Shown in pieces: positions 32,836 through 43,055 of a DNA stretch of 64,000 nt. The DNA is from Affinirhizobium straminoryzae (lineage in GTDB: Bacteria; Pseudomonadota; Alphaproteobacteria; Rhizobiales; Rhizobiaceae), in assembly GCF_007004135.1 (NCBI RefSeq), contig NZ_VJMG01000047.1, forward strand, positions 62,001 to 126,000, given 5' to 3'. Numbering within the stretch: position 1 is the stretch's first letter; the number at the start of each line of letters is the position of its first letter. The notes below the pieces were generated by a model, which worked only from the letters and a program-made list of their open reading frames with translations, did not search any database and was not told where the DNA came from. Made by a program: the position numbers and the translations under genes.

Positions 32836-32927
32836 AGCACGACTGCACACCTGCCGGGCTTGCGGACATGCAAACGCCGGAGCATTGCCCCGGCGTCCTC
32901 GCGCGACCAACAGATTTGATCGGACTG

Positions 32928-33653
32928 TCAGACGAAATACTGGCCGCCATTGGCAGTGATGGTCGAGCCGGTGATGAAACCGGCCTCATCGGAGGCGAGG
33001 AACACGACGCAACGGGCAATCTCCTCCGGCTGGCCGAGGCGACCCACCGGAATCTGCGGCAGGATGCGCTCGTTCATCACCTTTTCCGGCACGGCCATGA
33101 CCATTTCGGTGGCGATATAGCCTGGGCAGATCGCATTGACAGTGATGTTCTTGGCTGCCCCCTCCTGCGCAAGCGCCTTGGTGAAGCCGATGTCGCCGGC
33201 CTTGGCGGCGGAGTAATTGGCCTGCCCCATCTGCCCCTTCTGACCGTTGATGGAGGAAATGCTGATGATACGGCCAAAGCCGCGATCCCGCATGCCACTC
33301 CAGACCGGATGCGTCATGTTGAAAAGGCCGGTCAGGTTGGTGCTGATCACCTCGTTCCACTGCTGCGGCGTCATCTTGTGAAACATCGCATCACGCGTGA
33401 TGCCGGCATTGTTGACGAGAACATCGACAGGTCCGACCTCGGCCTCGACCTTCGCAATGCCTTCGACGCAGGCCTCGTAGGAGGACACATCCCATTTGAA
33501 GACGGCAATGCCCGTCTCCCCCTGGAAGGCGCGGGCGCGCTCGTCATTGCCCGCGTAATTGGCGGCGACCTTATAGCCTGCCGCCTTCAGACCCACCGAA
33601 ATTGCCGCGCCAATTCCGCGCGTGCCACCGGATACCAATGCCACTCTCGTCAT
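32928..33653 (-). CDS. phbB: Acetoacetyl-CoA reductase
   Basis: A 241-residue short-chain dehydrogenase that reduces acetoacetyl-CoA to (R)-3-hydroxybutyryl-CoA with NADPH, the second step of polyhydroxybutyrate synthesis. The cofactor motif GGTRGIG is at residues 9-15, the NNAG motif near 85, and the catalytic Ser and YxxxK (YSAAK) near 135-155. The end GGQYFV is typical of PhbB. The start at 33653 agrees with the family. It lies 166 bases downstream of phbA on the same strand. Confidence 0.95.
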   Translation of the reverse strand: MTRVALVSGGTRGIGAAISVGLKAAGYKVAANYAGNDERARAFQGETGIAVFKWDVSSYEACVEGIAKVEAEVGPVDVLVNNAGITRDAMFHKMTPQQWNEVISTNLTGLFNMTHPVWSGMRDRGFGRIISISSINGQKGQMGQANYSAAKAGDIGFTKALAQEGAAKNITVNAICPGYIATEMVMAVPEKVMNERILPQIPVGRLGQPEEIARCVVFLASDEAGFITGSTITANGGQYFV

Positions 33654-33819
33654 GCTGCACTCCCCTTCACGGATAAGACGCCCGGCCCTTCTGGCGTGGT
33701 CGGATAGACTAAAGCGCGATGCAGTCGATGGATCTTCGGCAGCGCGCTTCAAGCTCTGCTGGATAGGCACGGGCACGCGAAACCGCCTGACGACTCCGCG
33801 TCACCGTGCCAAAGCGCAC

Positions 33820-35001
33820 TCACATGGCTTCGAAGCACATGGCAACGCCCATGCCACCGCCGATGCAGAGCGTAGCAAGGCCCTTCTTGGCGCCGCGCCG
33901 CTTCATCTCGAACACCAGCGTGTTGAGAACGCGCGCGCCGGAGGCACCGATCGGATGGCCGATGGCAATCGCCCCGCCGTTGACGTTGACGATCGCGGGA
34001 TCCCAGCCCATGTCCTTGTTCACGGCGCAGGCCTGGGCAGCGAATGCTTCGTTGGCCTCGACCAGATCCAGATCGCCAACCGACCAGCCTGCCTTTTCCA
34101 GCGCCTTGCGGGAGGCCGGGATCGGACCCGTGCCCATGATCTGCGGATCGACGCCCGCCGTTGCCCAGGAGACGATGCGCACGAGCGGCGTGATGCCGCG
34201 GCGCACCGCTTCCGCCTCGGTCATCAGCAGCGCGGCAGCGGCGCCATCATTGATGCCGGAGGCATTGCCGGCCGTCACGGTGCCTTCCTTGTCGAAGGCG
34301 GGGCGCAGCTTCGCCATACCGTCGAGCGTGGCTCCCTCGCGGATGTATTCGTCCTTGTCGATCGTGACATCACCCTTGCGCCCCTTCAGGACGAAGGGGA
34401 TGATCTCGTCGGCGAAACGCCCGGCTTTCTGGGCTGCTTCCGCCTTGTTCTGCGAGGCGACGGCGAACTGGTCCTGCTCGTCGCGCGACAACTGCCACTG
34501 GCGGGCAATGTTTTCGGCGGTGATGCCCATGTGATAGCCGTAGAAGGCATCGGTCAGGCCATCCTTGATCATGGTATCGATCATCTTCATGTCACCCATC
34601 TTGGTGCCATTGCGAAGATGGGCGCTGTGGGGCGCCATGGACATGGACTCCTGGCCGCCGGCCACGATGATCTTCGCATCGCCGAGCGCGATCTGCTGCA
34701 TGCCGAGCGCAACCGCGCGCAGGCCGGAACCGCAGAGCTGGTTGAGGCCCCAGGCGGTCGCCTCCTGCGGCAGGCCGGCCTTCATCGCCGCCTGACGGGC
34801 CGGGTTCTGCCCCTCGCCGGCCGGCAGCACCTGGCCGAGGATCACCTCGTCCACCTCGGACGCCTCCACGCCGGCGCGCTCCAGAACCCCCTTGATGGCG
34901 GCCGCACCCAGTTCATGGGCGGCGACGCTGCCGAAGGCGCCGTTGAACGAACCGACGGCAGTTCGGGCGGCAGAAGCGATCACGATCGAGGGCTGTGTCA
35001 T
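33820..35001 (-). CDS. phbA: Acetyl-CoA acetyltransferase (beta-ketothiolase)
   Basis: A 393-residue thiolase condensing two acetyl-CoA to acetoacetyl-CoA, the entry step of polyhydroxybutyrate synthesis. The acyl-enzyme cysteine is in [11 protein letters not shown] near residue 89, [17 protein letters not shown] carries the active-site histidine, and [10 protein letters not shown] the second cysteine. The start at 35001 ([19 protein letters not shown]) matches the family. With phbB it forms a leftward unit, divergent from the repressor gene phaR. Confidence 0.96.
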   Translation of the reverse strand: MTQPSIVIASAARTAVGSFNGAFGSVAAHELGAAAIKGVLERAGVEASEVDEVILGQVLPAGEGQNPARQAAMKAGLPQEATAWGLNQLCGSGLRAVALGMQQIALGDAKIIVAGGQESMSMAPHSAHLRNGTKMGDMKMIDTMIKDGLTDAFYGYHMGITAENIARQWQLSRDEQDQFAVASQNKAEAAQKAGRFADEIIPFVLKGRKGDVTIDKDEYIREGATLDGMAKLRPAFDKEGTVTAGNASGINDGAAAALLMTEAEAVRRGITPLVRIVSWATAGVDPQIMGTGPIPASRKALEKAGWSVGDLDLVEANEAFAAQACAVNKDMGWDPAIVNVNGGAIAIGHPIGASGARVLNTLVFEMKRRGAKKGLATLCIGGGMGVAMCFEAM

Positions 35002-35095
35002 GGGCATCTCCTCATTGTTCCTGGTTGTTGTCCCAGAGACTGACAAAGGTTCAGGTCCAAGTCAAACGGGCAATGGTAGCAATTTATTGAGCTTT

Positions 35096-35109
35096 GTCAG
35101 AAGTCTGAC
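35096..35109. promoter_or_regulatory. Palindrome between phbA and phaR
   Basis: GTCAGA-AG-TCTGAC, six perfect pairs around a two-base centre, in the 238-base divergent region. A candidate operator, possibly for PhaR, though it does not obviously match published PhaR sites. Confidence 0.35.
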
Positions 35110-35239
35110 GATTGTATCAGATCGGGCCTGGAGGGCTGCCGCATTGCACAATTCATTTGTCAGTGCGGCTTGTTTGCGCATAAGGTTGCAGAGGGAGTGA
35201 AACATCACCTAACCATATTGACGGGATCAGGAGGCAATC

Positions 35240-35827
35240 ATGGCGAAAACGGATGGCGAAGTGGTCATAAAGAAATATGCCAACCGCCGCCTCTACAATA
35301 CGGGCACCAGCACCTATGTGACACTGGAAGACCTGGCGACGATGGTGAAGAAGGGCGAGGATTTCGTGGTGCAGGACGCCAAGAGCGGCGAGGACATCAC
35401 CCATTCCGTCCTGACGCAGATCATCTTCGAGCAGGAGTCCAAGACCGGCAACACGCTTCTGCCGATCTCCTTCCTGCGCCAGCTGATCTCCTATTACGGC
35501 GACCAGATGCAGATGGTGGTGCCAACCTTCCTCGAACATTCGATGAAGACCTTTGCCGACCAGCAGACGCAGATGCGCGAGCACATGACGCGCGCCTTTG
35601 GTGATACGCCGCTGACCAAGAACCTGCAGGTTCCGATCCAGATGATGGAGGAACAGGTGCGCCGGAACACGGACATGTTCCGCCAGGCCATGCAGATGTT
35701 TTCGCCCTTCAGCGCGCCGGCGCAACCTGCCGGCGAGGCCAAGAAGGCACCGGATGCCAAGGATCTCGATGAACTGAAGGAGCAACTGCGCGCGCTGCAG
35801 ACCCGGCTGGACAGCCTGGGATCCTGA
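35240..35827 (+). CDS. phaR: Polyhydroxyalkanoate synthesis repressor PhaR
   Basis: A 195-residue regulator (called AniA in Sinorhizobium meliloti). The N-terminal DNA-binding domain reads IKKYANRRLYNTGTSTYVTLED, and an oligomerisation/PHB-binding part follows (LPISFLRQLISYYGDQMQ and the helix VPTFLEHSMKTF). The C-terminus is a short coiled coil. PhaR represses phasin and related genes until it is titrated by PHB granules; in rhizobia its loss also shifts carbon between PHB and exopolysaccharide. It is divergent from phbAB, so autogenous and cross control is likely. Confidence 0.94.
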   Translation: MAKTDGEVVIKKYANRRLYNTGTSTYVTLEDLATMVKKGEDFVVQDAKSGEDITHSVLTQIIFEQESKTGNTLLPISFLRQLISYYGDQMQMVVPTFLEHSMKTFADQQTQMREHMTRAFGDTPLTKNLQVPIQMMEEQVRRNTDMFRQAMQMFSPFSAPAQPAGEAKKAPDAKDLDELKEQLRALQTRLDSLGS

Positions 35828-35976
35828 TCGCCCGCACGAGGCTTGCTGCCCTTGCGGAATGTCGTTCCGGACATCCTGATGCAAGCGCCGGAGAAGATAT
35901 GCGGGGCCGCCAGGTGCGGCCCTCTTGCATGCGATGTCGAGATCCCCAAGGTGGCCGGGACGGCAAATCGCAGGCA

Positions 35977-36004
35977 ACAAAAAAGGCCGGTCAATGCCGG
36001 CCTT
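35977..36004 (-). terminator. Intrinsic terminator after rpmF
   Basis: On the minus strand: AAGGCCGG, 6-base loop, CCGGCCTT, then TTTTGTTG. Arms at 35983-35990 and 35997-36004. It serves rpmF and may also stop phaR transcripts. Confidence 0.85.
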
Positions 36005-36028
36005 CCTCATGCAATATCCCGGATGGGA

Positions 36029-36214
36029 TTATGCGCTTTCCTTCGGCGTCAGAACCTGGCGACCGCGATACATGCCCGTCTTCAGGTCGATGTGATGCGG
36101 ACGGCGCAGTTCGCCGGAGTTCTTGTCCTCGACATAGGTCGGGGTCTTCAGGGCGTCAGCCGAGCGGCGCATACCGCGCTTGGACGGGCTCACTTTTCTC
36201 TTCGGTACTGCCAT
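36029..36214 (-). CDS. rpmF: 50S ribosomal protein L32
   Basis: A 61-residue ribosomal protein, starting [19 protein letters not shown]. The C-terminal [18 protein letters not shown] is typical of alphaproteobacterial L32, which lacks the zinc-binding cysteines of other forms. It sits alone here; the usual partner yceD (DUF177) is not adjacent. Confidence 0.98.
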   Translation of the reverse strand: MAVPKRKVSPSKRGMRRSADALKTPTYVEDKNSGELRRPHHIDLKTGMYRGRQVLTPKESA

Positions 36215-36364
36215 TCTCGTTACTCCAAATAGGCGTGCAAAGCGAAATCCGCGGCCGGGTTCGACCGTACAGGACCTGCCTCGATCTCGGAAATTGGGGG
36301 CGCTTATACATGCCCCACAGGGATTTGACCAGTCCCCGCACGGAATTTTTAATGGCCGCGCGAA

Positions 36365-37012
36365 TCAGGCCTCGTCTGCCGGAACGATCCACGTCTCCCT
36401 CAACGCCGCCTCCCGCCATTCGATCCAGGCGGGATGCGCCTGTAGTGCCTGCATATAGGTCGCAACGGGCGTGTCAACCGCGAAATCATAAACATCAAGG
36501 CGATTGACGACGGGCGCGAACATCGCGTCGGCGGCGGTAAAGGTGCCGAACAGGAAGGGGCCGCCGGACGCAGCCGTGCAGGCGCTCCAGATCTCGGCGA
36601 TGCGGGCGACATCCGCCCTCACCGCATCGGACACTGCGATGGCACCCTTCGGGCGACGCATGTTCATGGGGCAGGCATTGCGCAGCGCGCGAAAGCCCGA
36701 GAGCATTTCCATGGAAATCGCGCGGGCCACGGCACGATCTGCCCGCACCTGCGGCCACAGACCGGACTCGGGGAAGAGTTCGGCGACATATTCGATGATG
36801 GCCAGCGATTCCCAAACCCGCACGGTGCCGTGATGCAGCGCCGGCACCTTGCCGGTCGGCGAAATCTCGCGAAACAGCGGGTTGCTGGCATCGTCATCAA
36901 AAGGGATCAGCACCTCGTCGAAATCGATGCCGGCGGCCTTCATGGCAATCCATGGCCGGAACGACCAGGACGAGTAATTCTTGTTGGCGATATGGAGAAC
37001 CAGTCTGTCCAT
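36365..37012 (-). CDS. Glutathione S-transferase family protein
   Basis: A 215-residue GST. The N-terminal thioredoxin-like domain starts LHIANKNYSSWSFRPWIAMKAAG and contains SPTGKVPALHHG with the cis-proline and VWESLAIIEYVAE with the glutathione-binding Glu-Ser. A helical C-terminal domain follows (about residues 85-215). The substrate is unknown. It is downstream of mtgA on the same strand with a 77-base gap. Confidence 0.9.
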   Translation of the reverse strand: MDRLVLHIANKNYSSWSFRPWIAMKAAGIDFDEVLIPFDDDASNPLFREISPTGKVPALHHGTVRVWESLAIIEYVAELFPESGLWPQVRADRAVARAISMEMLSGFRALRNACPMNMRRPKGAIAVSDAVRADVARIAEIWSACTAASGGPFLFGTFTAADAMFAPVVNRLDVYDFAVDTPVATYMQALQAHPAWIEWREAALRETWIVPADEA

Positions 37013-37089
37013 GGCGGCCTTCCCTTAAGCAATGTTCCTGCCAATCCTAGCGGCGGGCCAGGGTCTGCGACCAGTGACAAATGCTGCTG

Positions 37090-37857
37090 TCACTCATAAA
37101 GGCATCTGATGTATTCGCCAGACGCTCTGGCGCGTCGTTCGACGATGCTCGCAAGGCGCTGCATGCCGCGGCCGGGTCGACTGGCGACCCGCGTGATCGG
37201 ATTGGGCAGCGCGACCGCCAGCAGCGCGGCCTGCCGGCGGCTGAGCTGGGCGGCCGAGACGCCGAAGTGATGCCGGGCTGCCGCCTCGATGCCATAGATC
37301 CCGGGGCCCCATTCCGCCACGTTGAGATAGGTTTCCATCATCCGCCGCTTGGACCAGACGAGATCCGCCCAGAGCGCAAGCGGCAGTTCCAGCGCCTTGC
37401 GCACAAAGGACCGACCGTTCCACAGAAACAGGTTCTTGGCCGTCTGCATGGGAATGGTGCTGGCGCCGCGGGTGGCCTCCCCGTCCAGTGCGTTCTGCAT
37501 GACGCCGCGCATCTGCGGCCAGTCGACGCCGTCATGGGCGCAGAAACGGCCATCCTCCGACATCATCACCGACTGCACGAGGATGGGCGCGATATCATCG
37601 AAGCCAACCCAGCGGCGATCATAGCCCCTGAAGAGCGCAAGATCGGCCAGCATCAGGGTGGAGACGGGATGGGTGAAGGGGACCGCATAAAGAAGCACCA
37701 GTGCGTAGGGCAGCAGCAGCAGGCCGACCACGGCAGCCATGGTTCGTCTTGCCCATCGGGGAAGCGCCCGGCCATAGGGGAAGCGTGACCCCGATCTCGA
37801 CGTCGGCCTCGACAAGGGCTCCTCCAGTTCGGACTGCCGTTCGGGTGTGAGATCCAA
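37090..37857 (-). CDS. mtgA: Monofunctional biosynthetic peptidoglycan transglycosylase
   Basis: A 255-residue GT51 glycosyltransferase that polymerises lipid II without a transpeptidase domain. One membrane anchor is near residues 40-60 ([20 protein letters not shown]). The catalytic motifs are [32 protein letters not shown] and [15 protein letters not shown]. The length and the single domain match MtgA. Confidence 0.95.
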   Translation of the reverse strand: MDLTPERQSELEEPLSRPTSRSGSRFPYGRALPRWARRTMAAVVGLLLLPYALVLLYAVPFTHPVSTLMLADLALFRGYDRRWVGFDDIAPILVQSVMMSEDGRFCAHDGVDWPQMRGVMQNALDGEATRGASTIPMQTAKNLFLWNGRSFVRKALELPLALWADLVWSKRRMMETYLNVAEWGPGIYGIEAAARHHFGVSAAQLSRRQAALLAVALPNPITRVASRPGRGMQRLASIVERRARASGEYIRCLYE

Positions 37858-37995
37858 GGGTCCCGCTCGTTTTTGCCTCTGCGTCCGCTACATAGCGGCT
37901 GATGCCGGCAAAGGCCAGCCGACACAGGCGAAAGCAGCCGTGTTTTGCGCAAAACGTCGTTGCCAGCCAGACGGATGCATGCCAATGAACCCGCC

Positions 37996-38913
37996 ATGAC
38001 GACCATCGACGCCACCGCCTTCGAAACCCTTCTGCGCCAGGCCGCCCACGAGACGGAGGCGCTGCTCTCCGCACTGCTCGCAGAGCCCTCACTGACGGAC
38101 GAGATCACGCGGCCTGCCGAACTCCTGGCCGCCATGCGGCATGGAACGCTGAATGGCGGCAAGCGGTTGCGCCCCTTCCTGGTTTCCCAGTCAACGGCCC
38201 TCTTCGATGGTCCGATGGCTGCCGCCGCACGCGTCGGGGCAGCGCTCGAATGCCTGCACAGCTATTCGCTGGTGCATGACGACCTGCCGGCCATGGACGA
38301 CGACGACCTGCGCCGTGGCCAGCCGACCGTGCACAAGGCCTTCACGGAAGCGACCGCCATCCTCGCCGGCGACAGCCTGCTGACCTATGCCTTCGACATC
38401 ATCACCGCGCCGGAAACGGTGCTCTCTGACGATCGCAAGGTGCAACTGGTGCTGGCCTTGTCGCGCGCGGCCGGCCTCGGCGGCATGGCCGGCGGCCAGG
38501 CTCTCGATCTCGCCGCCGAGACACAGGCGCCGGACGAGGCCGGCATCGTGATGCTGCAGGCGATGAAAACGGGCGCGCTGCTGCGCTTTGCCTGCGAGGC
38601 GGGCGCGATCATTTCCGGCGCGGATACCGCCGATCGCCAGCGCCTCAGGCGCTTCGGCGAAATCATCGGCCTTGCCTTCCAGCTTGCCGACGACGTGCTC
38701 GACATCACCGCCGATGCGGCCACCATGGGCAAGGCGACGGGGAAGGATGCCGGTCGCGGCAAGGCCACGCTGGTCGGCCGCCACGGGCTCGACTGGGCCG
38801 AACAACGGCTCGACCAACTGGTCGGCGAAGCAATCCTGCTGCTGGCGCCCTATGGCGACCAGGCTGCCATTCTGATCGAAACGGCCCGCTTCGTGGCCAA
38901 CCGCACGCGCTGA
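37996..38913 (+). CDS. ispA: Polyprenyl synthetase (farnesyl/geranyl diphosphate synthase type)
   Basis: A 305-residue short-chain trans-prenyltransferase making farnesyl diphosphate from IPP and DMAPP/GPP. GGKRLRPFL precedes the first aspartate-rich motif, LVHDDLPAMDDDDLRRG, with two residues between the first Asp pairs as in bacterial FPP synthases. The second motif is LADDVLDITAD. The ATG at 37996 is preferred; 37975 is another in-frame start. With ispG at 40.5 kb, two isoprenoid genes lie within 4 kb, though not in one operon. Confidence 0.92.
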   Translation: MTTIDATAFETLLRQAAHETEALLSALLAEPSLTDEITRPAELLAAMRHGTLNGGKRLRPFLVSQSTALFDGPMAAAARVGAALECLHSYSLVHDDLPAMDDDDLRRGQPTVHKAFTEATAILAGDSLLTYAFDIITAPETVLSDDRKVQLVLALSRAAGLGGMAGGQALDLAAETQAPDEAGIVMLQAMKTGALLRFACEAGAIISGADTADRQRLRRFGEIIGLAFQLADDVLDITADAATMGKATGKDAGRGKATLVGRHGLDWAEQRLDQLVGEAILLLAPYGDQAAILIETARFVANRTR

Positions 38914-39015
38914 CGGGGCGTTGGATCACGGTTGCTGATGCGTCCGATCACATCTTGTCGCGTGACGTCATGAGGCTTTCCTCTAGGCTTGCGCACGCCG
39001 AACCGGAATTAAGCC

Positions 39016-39657
39016 ATGTCTGACCTTCTCGCGCACCTGCCGCAGATCACCGCCGCCTATCTCATCTATCTGGTTGCGGTGATAAGCCCCGGCCCCGCAA
39101 ACATCGCCATCATCGGCACCGCCATCAATCAGGGGCGAAAGCCGGCCATCGTGATCGCGCTCGGCATCTTTGCCGGATCCTTCACCTGGGCCATGGCAGC
39201 GGCCCTCGGCCTCTCCGCCATCCTGACCCGATATGGCGAGGTATTGCAGGTCCTGAAGGTGCTGGGCGGCCTCTATCTGCTCTATCTCGGCGTCAAGGCC
39301 TGCCGTGGCGCGCTACGACAAACGTCGACGACGGAACTGCGACAGAACGGCAAAGACACGCGGCTGTCAAAACTCTTCCTGACCGGCTACGGCATCCACC
39401 TCACGAACCCGAAATCCATTTTCGGCTGGCTGGCGACAATTTCCGTCGGCCTGCCGCCTGGCGCCTCGGCCGGTTCCGTGGCGCTGGTGGTGGCCGGCTG
39501 CCTTTTCACCGGGCTGATCGTGTTTCTCGGCCATGCGCTGCTGTTCTCGACGGCGCGGGCTGGAAAACTATACCAGAGTGCCCGCCGCCCGCTCGATGCG
39601 CTGATGGCGCTCGTCTTCGGCACCGCCGGCGTCAAGATGATTTCCAGCGCGTTTTGA
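39016..39657 (+). CDS. LysE-family amino-acid exporter
   Basis: A 213-residue membrane protein with about six helices. The family signature SPGPANIAIIG is near residue 26, and LGGLYLLYLGVKACRG and HLTNPKSIFGWLA are further markers of RhtB/LysE exporters. It probably exports an amino acid or similar small molecule; the substrate is not known. Confidence 0.9.
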   Translation: MSDLLAHLPQITAAYLIYLVAVISPGPANIAIIGTAINQGRKPAIVIALGIFAGSFTWAMAAALGLSAILTRYGEVLQVLKVLGGLYLLYLGVKACRGALRQTSTTELRQNGKDTRLSKLFLTGYGIHLTNPKSIFGWLATISVGLPPGASAGSVALVVAGCLFTGLIVFLGHALLFSTARAGKLYQSARRPLDALMALVFGTAGVKMISSAF

Positions 39658-39663
39658 TCCATG

Positions 39664-39695
39664 CAAAAAGGCGCCGCTTGCGCGACGCCTTTTGT
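39664..39695. terminator. Bidirectional terminator between lysE-type and OmpA-like genes
   Basis: AAAAGGCG (39666-39673), 12-base centre, CGCCTTTT (39686-39693): 8 perfect pairs with A/T tails on both sides, between two convergent genes. Confidence 0.8.
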
Positions 39696-39715
39696 TGGCC
39701 AATGAAAGCGATCGG

Positions 39716-40384
39716 TCAACCGTTGTTGGTGATCGGCGCAATCTGCACTTCGACGCGGCGGTTCTGGGCGCGGCCGTCCGGCGTGGCGTTGGAGGCCACC
39801 GGCTGCGAGGCGCCAAAGCCCATCGTCGACATGCGGCGCTGGTCGACGCCGCGCGAACCGAGATAGTTGGCGACGGAAGCCGCGCGACGCTCGGAGAGGC
39901 CCTGGTTATGCGCCACGCTACCGGTCGAATCGGTGTGGCCGTTCACGTCGATATAGGTGCGGTTGAACTTGTTCAGCACGATGGCAACCGAGTTCAGCGT
40001 TGCATAGAAGCCCGGCAGCACCTGATCCTGATCCGTCGGGAAGGTGATGTTGGAGGGCATGTTGAGAACGATGCGGTCGCCGACGCGGGTGACGGATACG
40101 CCGGTACCCTGCAGCTGGGCGCGCAGCTCGGATTCCTGCTGGTCCATGTAATTGCCGATGGCGCCGCCGGCGAGCGCGCCGATGCCGGCGCCAATCAGCG
40201 CGGCATCACGGCGGCCATGCGCCGAACCGCCGACGGCAAGACCCGCCAGCGCGCCGAGACCGGCACCGATGGCGGCACCGCCCGCAAGGTTGGAGGTCTT
40301 CTGCTGACCCGTATAGGGGTCGGTCGTGGTGCAGGCGGAAAGATAGGTCGCGCACATCGCGACAAGCACAATTTTCTTCAGCAT
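39716..40384 (-). CDS. OmpA-family lipoprotein with glycine zipper
   Basis: A 222-residue outer-membrane lipoprotein. The signal peptide ends in the lipobox LSAC (cysteine near residue 18). A glycine-zipper region (GAAIGAGLGALAGLAVGG and IGAGIGALAGGAIGN) is followed by a C-terminal OmpA domain with YIDVNGHTDSTGS and LSERRAASVANYL, which binds peptidoglycan. It probably ties the outer membrane to the wall. The architecture equals that of YiaD-type proteins. Confidence 0.92.
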   Translation of the reverse strand: MLKKIVLVAMCATYLSACTTTDPYTGQQKTSNLAGGAAIGAGLGALAGLAVGGSAHGRRDAALIGAGIGALAGGAIGNYMDQQESELRAQLQGTGVSVTRVGDRIVLNMPSNITFPTDQDQVLPGFYATLNSVAIVLNKFNRTYIDVNGHTDSTGSVAHNQGLSERRAASVANYLGSRGVDQRRMSTMGFGASQPVASNATPDGRAQNRRVEVQIAPITNNG

Positions 40385-40481
40385 CGAATCTTCGTCCCCG
40401 TCATATCGGTCTGACTTCCATCACCACGAATTGCGGCAATAACGAGGACGTCCAGCCACTGTCGAAACGCGCATGTTGCCC

Positions 40482-41726
40482 TTATTCGGCAGCCGTCTTC
40501 TGGCCGAACCGCTTTTCGATGTAATCGATCACCAGCGCCTCGAAATCCGCGGCAATGTTCGGCCCGCGCAGGGTGAGTGCCTTCCTGCCGTCGATAAAGA
40601 CGGGCGCGGCGGGCGTCTCGCCGGTGCCCGGCAGCGAAATGCCGATATCGGCATGCTTGCTTTCGCCCGGTCCGTTGACGATGCAGCCCATGACGGCCAC
40701 GTTCAGCGCTTCCACGCCCGGATATTTCTCGCGCCAGACCGGCATGTTCTTGCGGATGTCCTCCTGGATGCGCTGGGCAAGTTCCTGGAAGACGGTGGAG
40801 GTGGTGCGGCCGCAGCCGGGGCAGGCCGCGACGACCGGCACGAACTGGCGGAAGCCCATGACCTGCAGCAGTTCCTGCGCCACCTGCACCTCGCGGGTGC
40901 GGTCGCCGTTCGGCTCCGGCGTCAGCGAGACGCGGATCGTATCGCCGATCCCTTGCTGCAGCACATAGCCCATGGCCGCCGAGGAGGCGACGATGCCCTT
41001 GGAGCCCATGCCGGCCTCCGTGAGGCCGAGATGGAGAGCGTGGTTCGAACGCTCGGACAGCATGGAATAGACCGCGATCAGATCCTGCACCTGGCTGACC
41101 TTGGCCGAGAGAATGATGCGATTGCGCGGCAGGCCGATCTCTTCGGCGAGTTCCGCCGACAGGAGCGCCGACTGACAGATCGCCTCATGCATGACCTGGC
41201 GTGCCGAGAGCGGCGAGCCGGCCTGCTGGTTCTCGTCCATCAGGCGCGTCAGAAGATCCTGGTCGAGCGAGCCCCAGTTGACGCCGATGCGTACCGGCTT
41301 GTCGTAGCGGATCGCCATTTCGATGATCTCGGCAAACTGCTTGTCCTTCTTGTCCTTGAAGCCGACATTGCCGGGATTGATGCGGTATTTCGCCAGCGCT
41401 TCCGCACAGGCCGGATGATCGGCCAGCAGCTTGTGACCGATATAGTGGAAGTCGCCGATCAGCGGCACATCCATGCCAAGCCGGAGCAGCCGTTCGCGGA
41501 TTTTTGGAACGGCGGCCGCACTTTCGTCGCGGTCGACCGTGATGCGGACGATTTCCGAGCCGGCCCGGTAAAGCGCCGCCACCTGGGCGACGGTCGCATC
41601 GACATCGGCCGTATCGGTATTGGTCATCGACTGGACGACGACCGGCGCACCGCCGCCGACGATAACGCCGCCCACATCGACGGCAACGGAGGCACGACGC
41701 GGTTTGGGTTCGTAATCGGCAGCCAT
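40482..41726 (-). CDS. ispG: 4-hydroxy-3-methylbut-2-en-1-yl diphosphate synthase
   Basis: A 414-residue iron-sulfur enzyme (GcpE) of the non-mevalonate pathway, which reduces MEcPP to [21 protein letters not shown] is the N-terminal TIM-barrel start, and the [4Fe-4S] cysteines are in ACPGCGRT and [10 protein letters not shown]. The start at 41726 leaves out a 15-residue upstream extension without family character. It lies upstream of the OmpA-like gene on the same strand with a 97-base gap. Confidence 0.96.
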   Translation of the reverse strand: MAADYEPKPRRASVAVDVGGVIVGGGAPVVVQSMTNTDTADVDATVAQVAALYRAGSEIVRITVDRDESAAAVPKIRERLLRLGMDVPLIGDFHYIGHKLLADHPACAEALAKYRINPGNVGFKDKKDKQFAEIIEMAIRYDKPVRIGVNWGSLDQDLLTRLMDENQQAGSPLSARQVMHEAICQSALLSAELAEEIGLPRNRIILSAKVSQVQDLIAVYSMLSERSNHALHLGLTEAGMGSKGIVASSAAMGYVLQQGIGDTIRVSLTPEPNGDRTREVQVAQELLQVMGFRQFVPVVAACPGCGRTTSTVFQELAQRIQEDIRKNMPVWREKYPGVEALNVAVMGCIVNGPGESKHADIGISLPGTGETPAAPVFIDGRKALTLRGPNIAADFEALVIDYIEKRFGQKTAAE

Positions 41727-41823
41727 CTTCGATCTCACACTTGGAGCAAAAGTGCCTTTCAGGTGGATCAAGCGCGGGGGCTTGTCAACACCCGCACCGG
41801 ATCACATTCGCAGCTGTTGCTCC

Positions 41824-43020
41824 CTAATGACCACCACCTGCGGCCCGATCGGCATGACGGGCAAGACCGGACAGCGCCAGCACCACCAGATGCAACGCCG
41901 GGAGGCCAATGAAGATCATGGCAAGTCCCGTATGCTCGGCAATGAAGCCGATGGCGGACGGCGCCACCAGGATGCCTGAATAGCCCATCGTGGTGACGAC
42001 CGAGAGGCCGATGCCCTGCGCCATGCCCGGCAGGTTGCCGGCCGCCGAAAAGGCGATCGGCACCATGTTGGAAATGCCGATGCCGGCAATCGCAAAGCCG
42101 AGAATGGCCATGGCCGGGCCGGTGGCGAAGCCGGCCGTCAGCAGGCCGAGGATCGAGGCCACCGTGCAGAAGCGCAGCGTATTGACCGCACCGAACCGGT
42201 CTCGCACCAGATCGCCGGCAAAGCGCATGGTCGCCATGGTGAGCGAGAAGGCGCCGAAGGCAAGGCCGGAGAGCTGCACGGAGGCGCCCAGCTCGTTGCG
42301 GAAATAGAGCGCGCCCCAATCGAGGATCGCTCCTTCCGGAATCATGCTGAACAGCGCCACGAGACCGATCAGCCAGGGCAGCGGCGTCATCGGCAGACGC
42401 ACCTTGTCCTTGACCGCCTCGGGATGCGGCTGGTCCAGCAGCATCATCGGCCAGGCAAGGGCCACCATGGCGGCGGCGAGGAAGGTCACGAGCAGACTGT
42501 GTCCGACGACACCAAGCCAGGCCATCAGCACGCCGCCGGTCGCCGACCCCAGCAGGCCACCGAGGCTCCAGAAGGCATGGCAGGAAGACATGATGGAGCG
42601 GCGCATCTGCTTTTCGGTGGCGACCGCATTGGCGTTCATCGAGACATCCATGGCACCAATCAGGCCACCGAACAGAAAGATGGCGATGGCACCGGCCCAG
42701 ATGCTGCCGACAAGGCTGAGGAGTATGAGCGTCGGCAGCACCAGAATTGCCGTAATGCGCGTCACCCAGGCAGAACCAAGCCGGGCGATCTGGATGCCAG
42801 CGATCGGCATCATCACGATGGAGCCCACGCCGAAGACGAGGATCATCAGGCCAAGGGCCGCTTCGCTGAGCGAGAGGCGGCTGGCGAATTCGGGAATCTT
42901 GGGCGCCCAGGCGCCGATCAGGAAACCGTTCATCAGGAACATCAGCGCCACGGCTGCGCGCGCGCGGGTGATGATGGGCGCGCGGGCAAGCGTGCCGGTC
43001 ACGGCTGGATTATCGGTCAT
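41824..43020 (-). CDS. MFS transporter
   Basis: A 398-residue major-facilitator protein with about twelve helices. It belongs to the YbjJ-like group: FLMNGFLIGAWAPKIPEF at the start and GGLIGAMDVSMNANAVATE in the first half. The substrate is unknown; sugars and small acids are common. It starts 35 bases after a DeoR-type regulator on the same strand, so the two are probably one operon and the regulator controls it. Confidence 0.9.
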   Translation of the reverse strand: MTDNPAVTGTLARAPIITRARAAVALMFLMNGFLIGAWAPKIPEFASRLSLSEAALGLMILVFGVGSIVMMPIAGIQIARLGSAWVTRITAILVLPTLILLSLVGSIWAGAIAIFLFGGLIGAMDVSMNANAVATEKQMRRSIMSSCHAFWSLGGLLGSATGGVLMAWLGVVGHSLLVTFLAAAMVALAWPMMLLDQPHPEAVKDKVRLPMTPLPWLIGLVALFSMIPEGAILDWGALYFRNELGASVQLSGLAFGAFSLTMATMRFAGDLVRDRFGAVNTLRFCTVASILGLLTAGFATGPAMAILGFAIAGIGISNMVPIAFSAAGNLPGMAQGIGLSVVTTMGYSGILVAPSAIGFIAEHTGLAMIFIGLPALHLVVLALSGLARHADRAAGGGH

Positions 43021-43055
43021 TGCAATGCTCTCTCTCCCCGGGGTGTCCAAGCCCC

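Noticed and set aside
33653..33819. Gap between phbA and phbB as a possible extra gene
   Set aside because: Only 166 bases with no start, ribosome site or conserved frame.
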